A DNA stretch of 64,000 nucleotides, from the NCBI RefSeq assembly GCF_027596085.1, contig NC_072458.1, forward strand, positions 20,578,351-20,642,350. The letters are read 5' to 3'. The position numbers were made by a program, and so were the translations under genes. The number at the start of each line of letters is the position of its first letter. Position 1 is the first letter of the stretch. The notes under the pieces were generated by a model. That model made no database searches, was not told where the DNA came from, and was given only the letters and a program-made list of their open reading frames with translations. Of this stretch, positions 1 through 11,900 are shown piece by piece. Origin of the DNA: Anoplopoma fimbria (taxonomy: Eukaryota > Chordata > Actinopteri > Perciformes > Anoplopomatidae).

Positions 1-3000
1 TACTTTCACGCAGAAAGAGGAGTCTGTCTACCAACTGTATCGCTGTGGATCTTGTTCGTGTACATCGAAGCTGCCATAAGGTTCAAAGATCTGAAGAACT
101 TTCACGTAGACCTGTGTCGACCCTTTGCTGCTCACTGGTAAACGCCACAGTAGAGGCTTTTGTCAATGCCCGAATAGTAAAGAAAGTCATGATAAAATAG
201 CACATGCTTTGATATTTCGTGACATCCTTATATTTAAAGTTGACTTTGTGTTCCTCTCCACCTCCCAGTATCGGCTATCCAGTGGTCACTCTGGGTTTCG
301 GCTTTAAGAGCTACGTCAGCTACAAGATGCGACTGAGGAAACAGAAGGAGGTGCAGAAGGAGAACGAGTTCTACATGCAGCTTCTACTGCAGGCTTTACC
401 GCCAGAGCAACAGATGCTGCAGAGACAGGAGAGGGAGGCAGAGGAGGGTGAGACAAACAAACAAACACACACACACATGAAACACACAACTTATTACAAT
501 ATCAGCAGCACACTCATGTATAAGGGGAACAAAGAGGACAGGTGGTTCGCTAACTTCTAACACATGACCTTGTGGTTGGTCTGCTTTGCAAATAAACACA
601 GAACCAGACCTAGACTTTTCAGAGTAGTTTTTCTACTCTAGAGTTTTACCGCCAGCTTGCAAAACGTCAGAAACTACTCAAACCAAATGCTCAAATGCAT
701 GTTCATTTTTACTGCGCCAAACAGTTTAGGCGTAAAAGCATCCCAATAATATTTCTGTCTATTGTTTAGTAAACAGAACGCAGAAAATATTCCTCGAAAA
801 GCCTGCTGATCAGCTTTGACTAGCTCACAAAGGCTATCTTTCAATCTGTCAATCTGGGAACATGTATGTCTATGGTCTTGCATGTTCCCAGATTGCTTTT
901 GGAATTAGTTTTATTTGTGTTTGTATGTGTCTTTTAACGCTGCCAACATGTGCTCTCCTCCAGCTGCTTTGGCTAAAGGGATCTCCGAGGTAGAACCCGC
1001 CGTTGTATCCCAGAACGGAGCACCTCCTGGAAAGAAAAGCACTCCAGTCCCTCTACCAGAACTGGAGTACAGGGAAAAAGGGAAGGACAGTACCGCCAAA
1101 GAGCGCGAGGGCAAAAAACAAAACGCGATTGGAATCAATAACAACAGTATTATGCACGCACTGGACTCCAAACTGCAGGAGGCAGAGTATATAGAGAACT
1201 ACGTCGGGCCAAAGAGACTGAATAACGACCTGGCAGGAGAGAGCACACACGCCGACGGCAACGCCCACTCGGCTTCAAAAGAGGAAACGTCAGGGGCGGG
1301 GAAGAACTACAAAAATGCCAGCGGAGGCGGGGAAACATTTCCAACTCGTCACCGAGGAATCACAGTTCTTCAAACGGCAGCGTCCCGCCGGGTTCCTCCA
1401 CCGGTAAGAATGAGAAGAAGCAGAAGGGGGCCGGGAAGGGGCAGAAGGATCCGGTGGAGAACTGCATCCCCAACAACCAGCTGGGCAAGCCGGACGCTCT
1501 CGTAAGGTAGGACACAGTCGTATTGTTTTTGAATGATAAACTCTTGCTGTCACCACCTTATATACTATAAAGGAGTAATTGTCTCTATACTGGGCTAGTT
1601 ACAGGACACGTTTTTGCCTTTTGATGATCTCTCTACCTCCTTTTTTTCTTCCCTGACAGGCTGGAGCAGGATGTGAAGCGTCTGAAGGCCGATCTTCAGG
1701 CCAACAGGCAGTTGGAGTCGGAGCTGCGGAGTCAGCTCTCCTCTCTGAGCAGCCAGGACCGCAGCCTACGCTCTGAACTGGGCCAGCTCCGCCAGGACAA
1801 CGAGCTGCTGCAGAACAAGTGAGTGCATGTGAGGTGTGCTCTCAGAGTATATAGTATTCACCTAAACTCTAACAGCAATCATACTTAAGCTGTTACGCAG
1901 TAAGTATATTTTTTTAGACGGCACGTTAAGGTGGGCCGCTGGTTTGTTAAGGACTGTGTGATGGTCCAGTACTGGGTTTTAAAATCCTTTCAAGCCAAGC
2001 TCCCTACAAATACATCAAACTAGAGCACTTTTCCTGTATTTTTAGCTCCATTATGTTTTCCTTGATGTAGAGACAGAGTGCCATGCTCACCCAAACAAAA
2101 CTACACCCACCATAGGGCCTGGAAAGCTGTAGCTAGTTAAAAATATCAGATTTCAACATAGTCAAAGGATACTTTTAGAACCCTATGTCTACCAGGGGAA
2201 CAGTTTATAACTAAAAGGATGATGGGATGGTACAAGGTAGCTGTTAGTAAGCTACTGTACTTAGCTGAGGCACTAGAACATAATGCAGCATAGCTTTCTG
2301 ATTCATCCACATTCCACTATGACACAAGTTGCATAAAATACTTAACTTACAGAAATATAGTTAGCCTAAAACTTGCATAAGGACAAAATGCTTGCTGCAA
2401 ATGTAACGTTGGGCATACTGAGGGTCAGGATCCCAGTTTATCCCATTTCCTCAGTTTTACGCCAGTTGGGCAGCTTATAAAAACATAGCTCCGGGTTCTT
2501 CACCTTGTTGGGAGTTTATCCCACCACACAGCAGCTTTAAGGCATGTGTTGCTAGCAGAGGAAAGTGACAAGGAGGCAGCATCACACAATACAAGTTCAA
2601 TGCAGAGAGATGAAATGTTTTCCCTCCAGTGTGGGCGGGACTTAATTACATCTGTCTCTGTGCCAGCCTGAGTTGGCCATAGCTTGTGGCCAATTGTTCT
2701 TAAAGAAGTCAGTCAAATTCACAGCGTTTGTTTCTAAAAACACAAGTACAACACTTGAATGCCCTCAAGGAAAAACTGTTGAGGTTATTTAGTACGTGTA
2801 TGAACACATGTTTAAAGGCAGCATCTCCGAACTCAACTGACTGCACTGAATCACCTGACAAATCATTTGTCACCAGTTGAGCTTCCATCTTCCTGAAAAG
2901 CTTTGTGACGGACCACAACTCCACATTTCATCTCAAAGTGCAAACTGTGTGTTCATCTTACGATCCAGCCCGGTTGACCATGTTTCCCCTCCACGTTGTA

Positions 3001-5318
3001 GGCTCCACAGTGCCGTCCAGGCCAAGCAGAAGGATAAGCAGACCATCTCCCAGCTGGAGAAGAGGCTGAAGGCCGAGCAGGAGGCTCGCGCCCTCGCCGA
3101 GAAACAGCTGGCCGAGGAGAGGAAGAGGAAGAAGATGGAGGAGGCCACTGCTGCCAGAGCCGTGGCCTTAGCTGCTGCCACCAGGTACTCCAGCCCAACT
3201 CATCAAGATGAACTTCTACTAATTGAACAGATTGAATCAGCACATATCATAGAGACATATTTGCCGTCTTCCACTATTAAAAGTGTCCTTTTTCTCTTCC
3301 TGCTCAACAGAGTGGAGTCGACTGACTCTCTGCGTGGTCGGATCAGAGAGCTGGAGAACGAGTGTAAGAAGCTCAGCATGGACTTGAAACTTAAGGAGGA
3401 GCAGATTCGGGATCTGGAGGGAAAGTGTCAGGTGAGTTTTCTGATAATATGAGGCTGGATGGTAAAAATACGTGATTGTAATTGGGAATAGGCTCTGATT
3501 AACAGGCTGCTGCTGTACTTGAAACAACAACAGCTGGTGATCACTTTACTAAAATGAAGTGCTATTTTAGCTTTGGTAATTGATGTAATTAAATAAATAG
3601 ACCCCCAGTGCCTTCTGATGCATCAAGCATTTAGCTCCGTTTAGAAAGTAAGGCAGTTTAGTCGCTTATAATCATTTTTGATAAGTTTAAAACAGGGGTC
3701 TCCATCCTTTTCCGAGCTACTGGTAGTTCGCAAGTGTCTGCTAGTTGGTGTACCTGGTGTAAAATGTACACTTTCAGTACATGCTTTTGTAGCGTCATCT
3801 CATCTTCATCTCATTTCCCTTTCCTGCCGCACACAGGAGCTGCGGAAGTATAAAGAGAACGAGAAGGACACAGAGGTGTTGATGTCAGCGCTGTCGGCCA
3901 TGCAGGAGAAGACCCAGCACCTGGAGAACAGCCTGAGCGCTGAGACCCGGATCAAACTGGACCTCTTCTCTGCACTGGGGGATGCCAAGAGACAGCTGGA
4001 GATAGCACAAGGTAGGGATGAAGCGTATGACTCTTAAATACCATTGTTTAGTAAACGTTATCAATTTAGATGCTCCAGTGTCTGTCGATTTGTGTTCAAG
4101 ACTCACCTTTGTTTGCAAAATGATCTAATAAGCAAGACCTGCTAGTGATGAGTAGCAGTCAGCTGCTCAAATATATTGAAGTTGGAAGCCTCCATCCTTG
4201 TATGATGATGGAAAGTATAGGTCTGTTATTAAAGGGGGACTTCTGTGTTTTCAACCTGGAACCATGTTTTTGTGTCTTAGTGACTAATGGGTACAACAAT
4301 TTTTAAAATAGGTCCAGTATTGAGGGAGAACGCTGCCAAAGTAAGCTGCTTTACATGCCGTAACGCAGTCGCTCGGGGCAACTCGTTCTCATGTGTCAGT
4401 CTACATATCCATCCATGACATTGAAAATCTTTTAAACAACACTAAGCTACGCCTTCTGCATTGGCACTCTCTCCAACTCCCACACGCGTGTCCGCTGTTG
4501 TCAAAAACAAACACTTTAAGTGGACGTAAAATTGGTGTTGAGGACTTGCACAGCGTTTAATATTTGACCAGTTTCAACATGGGAAATAGAGTCCAGATTG
4601 AAAAATACTTAAGTTACCCTTTAACAATATTTCTGCCTTTTTTTACATTAAATCAATAACCATACAGTGGTAGCAGCCCCTTTTAACATTTCTGGGCCAA
4701 TTAGCCCGGTATAGGCAACAATTCAAATCAGTAATCAGGACTACTTCATGAAAATAATCACATTTTTTAAAGATTTTTATATTGTTGTGATAAAGAAAAT
4801 CGATCTTTCAGGATTGTTGTTTGCTGAAATGACCAAAAACAAGCATTCCTGTCTTTTGTCATTACAAATGTGCCATTATCATGATAAATATCCATATTGT
4901 GATATAAAAATCATATAAACCATGATAGAGGATTTTACCCATATTGCCCACCCCTATGCCAACATGTAAGAAGGACTCCGTTTACTCCCTTCAGCAGGAG
5001 ATGTATAATTTATCCTAGCGCTGTCAGGGATTCAATTTGCAAGGGACAAAAACATCCCCATTCTCATTCCTCAACACGGTGGTACGAATGTCTTTTTGTC
5101 CTTCGTCTCTTCCAGGCCAGATCCACCAGAGGGAGCAGGAGATCGCGGAGCTGAAGCAGAAGATCGCCGAGGTGATGGCGGTGATGCCCAGCCTGTCCTA
5201 CTCCTCTGACGGCAACAACCTCAGCCCCGTCACCCCGCACTACTCCTCCAAGTTCATGGACAATAGTCCCTCCTCCCTGGACCCCAACGCCTCGGTCTAC
5301 CAGCCCCTCAAAAAGTGA
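1..5318 (+). CDS. maco1: macoilin, 3' part of gene (8 exons in window)
   Basis: Macoilin (formerly TMEM57) is a conserved endoplasmic reticulum membrane protein, mainly neuronal, with N-terminal membrane helices and a long C-terminal coiled-coil region. In the window the exons are about 14-137, 269-447, 964-1506, 1660-1818, 3002-3184, 3311-3431, 3837-4011 and 5116-5318. All junctions are GT-AG and the phases agree, giving about 562 codons; the human protein has 664 residues, so the first four to five helices lie upstream of the window. Recognisable blocks include GFGFKSYVSYKMRLRKQKEV, RLNNDL, ENCIPNNQL, ISQLEKRLKAEQEAR, EATAARAVALAAATR, RKYKENEKDTEVLMSAL, and the C-terminal end DPNASVYQPLKK. 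One exon contains an apparent one-base deletion (see 1329-1332); as read, the frame would stop at 1503-1505. The next gene downstream is ldlrap1 on the same strand, as in mammals. Identity is very sure; functionality of this allele is less sure because of the frame break. Confidence 0.95.
14..137 (+). CDS. maco1: macoilin exon (end of membrane region)
   Basis: This exon encodes ERGVCLPTVSLW, then ILFVYIEAAIRFKDLKNF and HVDLCRPFAAHC, matching the last hydrophobic part of the macoilin membrane domain. The donor is ACTG|GTAAAC at 137/138, splitting the Cys codon. The upstream edge is uncertain: TTTCACGCAG at 4-13 looks like an acceptor, but the frame stays open to base 1, so the exon could also begin before the window. 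Confidence 0.88.
269..447 (+). CDS. maco1: macoilin exon (start of cytosolic basic/coil region)
   Basis: The acceptor CTCCCAG|T is at 268/269 and the donor GAGGAGG|GTGAGA at 447/448. The exon encodes IGYPVVTLGFGFKSYVSYKM, followed by a basic stretch and a Gln/Glu-rich helix ending EREAEE. Both boundaries keep the frame with the flanking exons. Confidence 0.95.
964..1506 (+). CDS. maco1: macoilin low-complexity exon, carrying an apparent 1-nt frameshift
   Basis: The acceptor CTCCAG|CTGC is at 963/964 and the donor GTAAG|GTAGGA at 1506/1507. The first part (964 to about 1332) reads in frame as the Ser/Gly/Lys-rich linker with PELEYREKGK, GINNNSI and KRLNNDL. From 1334 on, the expected family sequence (NISNSSPRNHSSSNGS, then NEKKQKGAGKGQKDP and ENCIPNNQLGKPDALV) is in another frame. 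One extra G in the run at 1329-1332 would reconcile the two halves and match the next exon's phase. As read, translation meets TAA at 1503-1505. A strong cryptic donor (CCG|GTAAGA) sits inside the exon at 1403/1404. Confidence 0.9.
1660..1818 (+). CDS. maco1: macoilin coiled-coil exon
   Basis: The acceptor TTCCCTGACAG|G is at 1659/1660 and the donor AACAA|GTGAGT at 1818/1819. It encodes a heptad-patterned helix beginning LEQDVKRLKADLQA and ending QLRQDNELLQN, the start of the macoilin coiled coil. Confidence 0.95.
3002..3184 (+). CDS. maco1: macoilin coiled-coil exon
   Basis: The acceptor GTTGTAG|G is at 3001/3002 and the donor CACCAG|GTACTC at 3184/3185. It encodes LHSAVQAKQKDKQTISQLEK, then a charged coil and EEATAARAVALAAATR, a hallmark stretch of the family. 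Confidence 0.95.
3311..3431 (+). CDS. maco1: macoilin coiled-coil exon
   Basis: The acceptor CTCAACAG|A is at 3310/3311 and the donor TGTCAG|GTGAGT at 3431/3432. It encodes VESTDSLRGRIRELENECKK and a second coil ending DLEGKCQ. Confidence 0.95.
3837..4011 (+). CDS. maco1: macoilin coiled-coil exon (most conserved)
   Basis: The acceptor CACACAG|G is at 3836/3837 and the donor CACAAG|GTAGGG at 4011/4012. It encodes ELRKYKENEKDTEVLMSALS and then TRIKLDLFSALGDAKRQLEI, nearly identical to the mammalian protein as recalled. Confidence 0.96.
5116..5318 (+). CDS. maco1: macoilin last coding exon
   Basis: The acceptor CTCTTCCAG|G is at 5115/5116 and the TGA stop is at 5316-5318. It encodes the final coil (EQEIAELKQKIAEVMAVMPS) and the conserved C-terminal tail HYSSKFMDNSPSSLDPNASV ending in YQPLKK. 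Confidence 0.96.
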
Positions 5319-7168
5319 CTCTGACAGCCACACTTTGGGTCAGACAGAACTTTGTCTCTTTCTTTACTTTGGCGAAGCTCTCCGCTCCGGTTTGGGTTAT
5401 TTTTGAGTTTACCAGCCTCCCCCCCCCCCCGACAGTTCTTTGCACTCTAATATACCACATACAGACACAAAGCCCTCCATACATATATGTGTTTTTGGCT
5501 CCTTTTTATTTGGTTCTATTATGAGAACTATTATTTTGAGAGGGTTGTGTACAATCTTGACTTTTTTGGTTTGTTTGTTTGTTTGAGTTTTGGGATTTAG
5601 CCATTAGACAGCGTGATCTTTTTGAAGGGGGAGAAAGGAACACACAATTTGTTGGTCAAAATGTCTACCGAAGAGCCGTCATGCTTTGCTTCATGTCAGT
5701 CTTCTTTTGGCGTTAGTAACCCCCCCCCTACCCCCCAGCCATATTTACTTCTGAAGTGAACTGACACACAGGCGTTTAATTAAAAAGAAACAATCGGCTT
5801 TAACGATGGTTTATAATAAGACAGAAGAAGAAGAAGTTGGTGTGAGTCTGAAACTCACCTGTAAAGTAAAGCCCAGTGAGAGATACATGAATGTAAAAAC
5901 TATTCATGTTTTTGTTTTCACCGTTTACTTAAATCAGTGTTTGTTTCGTAATGTTTTAAGTTCAGTTTACGACAAATGTACATTTCTTCTAAAATAGTGA
6001 AATTGAACGGAAAAAAGTTAGCTGTGTTCTTCAGATATTCCAATAAGATTCATCCTCTCGATGTTGGAATGGTGAAGTTTCCGAGGTTATCTGTTAGTTG
6101 ATGAAGCAGATGTTCTGTCCTAAAAAAACAAACCAAGAAAAACTCCATTGCTAGATTTGACCAGGCACTGCCAAAATGTTACCGTTCACCTGTTTTGCTG
6201 CAGACTCCTCTCCTTTCCCTCCTGGACCAAATTAGATCCTGTTAGGCCATATTGTTCACCTGATTTAATGATGTCGAGGTAACCGGTCGTTACCGTTATT
6301 TGCAGATTTTACAGTGCCTTGCAGTTTCTCCTTTTCAAGATGCAGAAACCACATTATTTGCAATTCTGGGATCAAAAAGCATCAAGCTTCAAAGTTGTGT
6401 TTCTCTCTCTATATATATATTTCTAGCTCTGGTTTGTTTTCATTCAACCTGATCCTTTCAATTCAGTATTCAAAGGCTAAAACAATCCAATCTTTGTTGA
6501 TCACAATGTTACAGACTTAAAAAGGGAAAAACTTAACACTGGACATGGTACACGTCATTTCATAGTGACAGAGTCTCGGTACGCCAAACACCAACCAAAC
6601 TGATTGTCTATTATCATGCCCTAGAGTTGGCATTTAGTTGTTTACAACAATGTACATTAACTTACTGAGGAATGTTTTCTTTGTTTATTTCGGTTCTTAA
6701 GTGCCAAGTGTTGATGTTCCGTTGCCCATCCATACTTCGATTTGTAGCTAGCATAATTTTAGCAGAAGAGTGCTGTTATATTATTACTTTGTTGTCATTA
6801 GAACATATTCAGATGGTGTTGTGTTTACAAGGTTCTGGGCTGATCATGGCGAAGCAGCAGGTGGTCAGTTGGACCGATTGTGTTACTCACATTTATTTAT
6901 TTGTTAGAGACTTTGATTGAGTGACACCTCCTTGATATTTCCCATCATATTCAGTTGATTTCCTATATTTTCTACCAGGGAGGATTCTGTGAATGTGATG
7001 TGTTGGGGTTAAAGGTCACTACCCCCTCTGAACCATTTTGACCATGTTGTGCTGTCATGTTGCCTACCTGGGAAAAAAAGTATTATTTGTGGTGGCTCGC
7101 TCTGGTGTTGTGAATTCAGTTTACAAGTTGCTTTTATGAGTTTGTGTAGAAGGAAGAGCAGGAAGTTT

Positions 7169-7193
7169 AAAAAAAAAAAAAAAAAAAAAAAAA
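7169..7193 (+). repeat. poly-A run
   Basis: About 25 consecutive A bases. This could be a retroposon tail or a simple mononucleotide repeat; no clear element body precedes it. Confidence 0.8.
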
Positions 7194-8218
7194 GTGCTTT
7201 GTTTTATCTTTTCATTGTTCCACCATGTTTGTTTTCTTTACTCAAAAGTGATGGTGGCTGTGTCACTCTTTTCACTTTGGCCATCACTATTAAAGAAAGT
7301 CTTGCTGGTGGCAATGCAAGCTGTTCAGTATATGTGTGCGTGTCCTGATCTGTGTGTCTGGTTTTCCTTTTTATGAAACTTACAAGAGGCCACACTTTTG
7401 TCCCAAATCACCCACAATATGATGGCAGTGTGGCCCATAACTGTTTGGGATGTCAAAACAAAGAAACGTCAAGTCAGAGGACAAATCTAAAATTGTTTTG
7501 TGAGAGAAAAAATTAGCATAACGCCTAAATGACACATTTTCTAAAGTAAGAAATTGTATTTATTTTCATGCAGCCAACAAATCATAAATGTTTGAATCAT
7601 TCAGTTGAGTTAGATTAATATTGTTAATACCTTCTTTCTAAAAATACATCACTCTACCAGTGTTTAAAATCAGAAAATATGTGGTTGGCCCTGTGGTTTG
7701 ATGATGCCTTCAGGTGCTCCTTGTAAATCCCTATTTCTCAGTAGGAAATTCATCAACAAGTTACATTCAGTTGCTTCAAGGCAGTCAAAACAACCAAATA
7801 TACTTTTTTTTTTTTAATAGAAATCCTGAGAGCACAGAGCTGTTTGTGTACTTTTTTCATTTCTGTGTCGTAATGAGCAGAAATAAATGTAAAGTAAATA
7901 TTTTTTAGATGCAAGCTGCTCAGTTCCAGGAAGATAATGCTATGCAAGCTCTATTAACACAGTGGTATGGCATCTCAATTATTCAGAGAGAAAATAGAAG
8001 CATTTTACAAAACAAATTAAAATAAAACAAATATATATATTTTGTTGTTTTGTAAGTTAGTGATGGAGCTTTCATGGCTGCAAATACCTAAACCCCACAT
8101 ATCAACAGCTGTGCCGCATTCAAGTGTAATGAAACAAAAGTGTTGTGAAGTAATTGTCAAAAAAGTGCAACAGCATAAACATTTGTTCAATGTGCTCATA
8201 AACAATATTATTATTATA

Positions 8219-8267
8219 TTCCTTTATTGATCCCCATGGGGGAAATTCAAGTGTTGCAGCAGCTCAA
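8219..8267. repeat. fish LINE/SINE-type tail (TTTATTGATCCC...GGGAAATTC)
   Basis: The motif TTTATTGATCCCCATGGGGG followed by AAATTCAAGTGTTGCAGCAG resembles tails shared by many teleost retroelement fragments. A related copy occurs at about 43016-43053. Family assignment is from memory and tentative. Confidence 0.5.
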
Positions 8268-8433
8268 CTACACAGACAATAAATACACATACTATACAAC
8301 TACACAGACAATAAATACACATACTATACAACTACACAGACAATAAATACACATACTATACAACTACACAGACAATAAATACACATACTATACAACTACA
8401 CAGACACAGACAATAAATACACATACTATACAA
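8268..8433 (+). repeat. 32-bp tandem repeat, about five copies
   Basis: The unit CTACACAGACAATAAATACA + CATACTATACAA is repeated at 8268, 8300, 8332 and 8364 without visible change. A fifth copy from 8396 carries a 6-bp internal duplication (ACACAG). There are no spacers, so it is a minisatellite, not a CRISPR array. Confidence 0.92.
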
Positions 8434-8833
8434 CAAAATAAAGATAGAACAGGAATATGAAGATTAAAAACCCAGTATAATTTAAGTTTTATAGACTTAC
8501 TACTTTCTGAGCTGACTTTAATACACAATTGTAAAAAGCACACACATAGGAACTGAACAACATAAACTCATTTGTCCTACTGGTTTTGCCTTTCTTGGAC
8601 CATCTGAACTTTTACAGGTCTCTGATGTCCCATTTTACCCAAATGCAGCAAGCCTTCCCCCTGTGGGCTGGTTCACGTGTGCAGACCTCGTAAATAGCAG
8701 TATTTCTGACAGCCCTGGAAGGCACCACAAGTCCATCCTCCCCATCAGCAGTCCGGTCAACAACATTTCTCCTGCAGGACTCTCCGGCACAAAAAAAAAC
8801 TTCACCGACTCTTTGCAGTTCAAACACCCCGAC

Positions 8834-8918
8834 ATGGATGCACTCAAGTCGGCTGGGAGAGCCATCATCCGGAGCCCGAGCATGGTGAAGCAGTCCTGGA
8901 CAGCCGGCAGACACAAAA
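8834..8918 (+). CDS. ldlrap1: ldlrap1 exon 1 with start codon
   Basis: ATG is at 8834-8836 in a good context (CGACATGG). The exon encodes MDALKSAGRAIIRSPSMVKQ and SWTAGRHK, and ends at CACAAAA|GTAGGA (8918/8919). The same frame is open upstream to about 8663 but has no ATG there, which supports this start. Confidence 0.94.
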
Positions 8919-11900
8919 GTAGGAAATGGTTGTTAATTGGTTGTTGAACTTTTGCTACATTGTTTCATTTTCACTGTGCAGAAGTTGACTTTTTTGGGTT
9001 TTTTTGTTTGTTTGATGTTATTGTTTGGTTCATTCTAATTAGAATAAAGTAACAAAGTGATTTTTTTTGTTCCTGTTTTAAGGAAAACATGTTTTCCTGC
9101 TTTTTTTTTGGTTTGTTTTTTGTTTATTGCATGGAGGTTGAGTCAGTCTGTTTGTTTGCAATGCGGTTACATCTTGTTTTGAGGAATTTTGCGGAAATGC
9201 ATGTTATTTTTAAACCCAGGCAGTAAAAAAAAAAAAAAAAAAAAAAAAGTAGATCACAGCACCAACAAAAAGGAATGTATTTATTTATTTTATCTTATGG
9301 GATACTTAAATCCCATGTTTTAACCCTTTCATGCATAAAGCTATTCAAATGTTGTTTTTCTTGTACAGTACCAGTCAAAAGTTTGGACACACTTTCTCAT
9401 TCAATGGCTTTTTTTTTATTTTTATTTTTTTCTACATTGTAGATTAATATTGAAGACATCCAAACTATGAAGGAACACATATGGAATTATGTGGTAAACA
9501 AACAAATGCTCAACAAACCAGAATATGTTTTATATTTTACATTCTTCAAAGTAGTCGAATGAGAAGGTGTGTCCAAACTTTTGACTGGTACTGTATATGA
9601 ATGGGGTTTGATGGCATAGTTGCACATCAGCCACTACAGTGAGTGTAGTGTAGTGGCTGATGTGCAACTATGCCATCAAAACCCATGCGTATACAAGAAA
9701 ACAACATTTGAATAGCTGTCCACTGTAGTGACCTCTATGCATGAAAGGGTTAAAAAAAAAAATAGACACATAGAGCAGATTTTTTGCATTTGTTGATAAT
9801 CCCAATCTCCTTTTCCCTCCACACCACCAGAGGAAGTGCAGAGGTCATCAAGGTCAGCATACACAGTGATTTGTGTGCCTTGCTCAAGGGCCCTTCAGCG
9901 GGTCAGCAGCTTGCCCACACTGCAACATTAACATGAAACTCTTATGAGGCACTCGGGTGCCCATTGTGGAAACTCAAGGGGGCCACTTTGTAAGCTAAAT
10001 CTCACTTGATCCCGGCTGTAAAGTTCTGGGTGGCTTAAGGGGGGGCCTAAAAGCTCCCCTCGCCCCGTAACCAAGACGACAAGCCAGGAATGCTGCGAGT
10101 CAGTCAGTGCACGGCATTCGAGCTCAAGCCGGCCTATTTTAAATTCCATCAGAGGGGACGTTTGTAAAATATGTGATCATTAGAACATATTGGGTGGATT
10201 ATGGGAATATTCCCCTGTTGCTATGTAACCAAAGGAGCTCACCTGGAGGAGCAGCAGTGCCTCAGGAATTTGAGATGCACTCCTGCAATACAGACGGACT
10301 TCTTGCCAGCACATTTTTTCGTGTTAATGGATGAGGGCCCAGATGTTAGTGTTTTTACTATCGGAGCCTGCGGTCACATGGGGCAACCTGCTTCTTTTTG
10401 TAATTGTGATCAATCTGCTTTTTTAAATGCAGTTACATTTCTCTCGGGTGTTTACGCGAGGCCCTTAGTCTTACAATTAGTGACCTTTTAAAAGCTTCCT
10501 GTAAACGCAGCAGTAAGTGACCCGCTTGTTCTAGAAGTGGTGTGTTGTAGTATAGATTACCAGGTCTTCTCTAGACTGCAGGGCACGCATTCCTCACCAG
10601 CGCTGACCCATATGGCCCAAGCAAGACTTCACCCAGTCCTACGGGACATGGTCATCAGCATCATCATCCCACATTTGTTATCTTTTTACAGACACACACT
10701 CGCACATGAGATATCAGGTGAATGCAGTTAACCTTTTTGCACAGATTTTTTCCATTAACAGGGTCTCCTATAGGCGTATTAGCCTCTCAACCTAGCATTA
10801 GCTGCATACTGTGAGTGAGTTTGCATTGAGGAGAAACCTATTCAGCCGCATTGAGACTGCACCTTTTTTTTAAATGGTAAAGGCCTCCCTGTTCCTTATC
10901 CACTTCCTGCTCTTACTGCACTGGTTTGGTCGCCCTAGACGACCCACATCGGCACACTGCCAGAGTCCAGATCCAGCAAGAGGAAAAAGGCTTTCTCTCT
11001 ATACAGGGACCTTCTCAAATGGGACCATGTGATTATGCCAACACACAGTCGTGGTCAGTTTGGCAGATCACTGCCAGGACGGTGACATTTCTATCTGATC
11101 ATGGAGTAGTTATTTCACCGAAGCATGGCTCTTGCTCTGTAGTTCGCTCTTTTGTTTCCCCTTTTCTATTTGAAATGGTACTATCCCACTATCAGTCAGG
11201 GCTGTGCAATGATTCAATATGATCATTTATTGTCTTTCATTGGAATCGTATTGTGATTAAATCTTAGATGTTTCGATACTCAATTACGTCGTCAAAATTG
11301 ATGATAACAAGCACATGCTTAATTTCTCAGAAAATGTGATCAAACTCTATTAAATCAAACTTTTTTTACTCAATCTGATTGCTTCCTCATTGTGTGCATA
11401 CAGGTAGCCATGGTCAGTGTATAGCTGGAAATGTGTTTTTTCTCTCTAAATTTACTTTAAACTTCTTTTTTTGTTGCTTTTTGCGCTTGAATTCTCAGTT
11501 AAATGAGAAAATACTCAGTACTTTTGATTTGTCAAGCATTTCATTCACACAAAAATAGGCTTCACCATGTGCTTATTTCATGTATATGCTATATTGTGAT
11601 AGAAGAAATCAACTTTTAAGGCAACCAAAAATGTAACAATTAGCTTCCGTGAAGTGTAAACACTGTAAAGTGCAGATATATGCTGGATGTGTCTGCACTC
11701 CATTATGACGAGGATGGATCTGTTGAGTGAATACTTGTGTTGTTGAGATTTATGTCTGCTTGAAGGGCCTCTCAAAATCAAATTGTACAAACACAATGGC
11801 TCTGTAGCTGCCATAATATGAGATAAACTGATTTAGACGGTAAACGGTTTAGAGCTGTGGTTTTTATTGCTTGGCAGATTATCTTTTATTGACATTTTCG

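Larger units (their letters stand above)
5319..8833 (+). other. macoilin 3' UTR and macoilin-ldlrap1 intergenic region
   Basis: No further coding exon is visible. The macoilin 3' UTR begins here, but its end cannot be fixed. AATAAA-like signals occur near 7882 and 8020. The stretch holds C-rich runs near 5418 and 5718, a poly-A run at 7169-7193, a LINE/SINE-like tail near 8219-8250 and a 32-bp tandem array at 8268-8433. The last few hundred bases should contain the ldlrap1 promoter and 5' UTR; no TATA box stood out. Confidence 0.6.

Noticed and set aside
3185..3310. Continuous open frame through the intron between two macoilin exons
   Set aside because: The intron has good GT-AG ends and its translation has no counterpart in the family; readthrough is chance.
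8268..8433. Possible CRISPR-like array
   Set aside because: Units are contiguous with no spacers, and the genome is a vertebrate one; it is a minisatellite.
8663..8833. In-frame N-terminal extension of ldlrap1
   Set aside because: The frame is open but has no ATG upstream of 8834, and the known protein begins at the equivalent of 8834.
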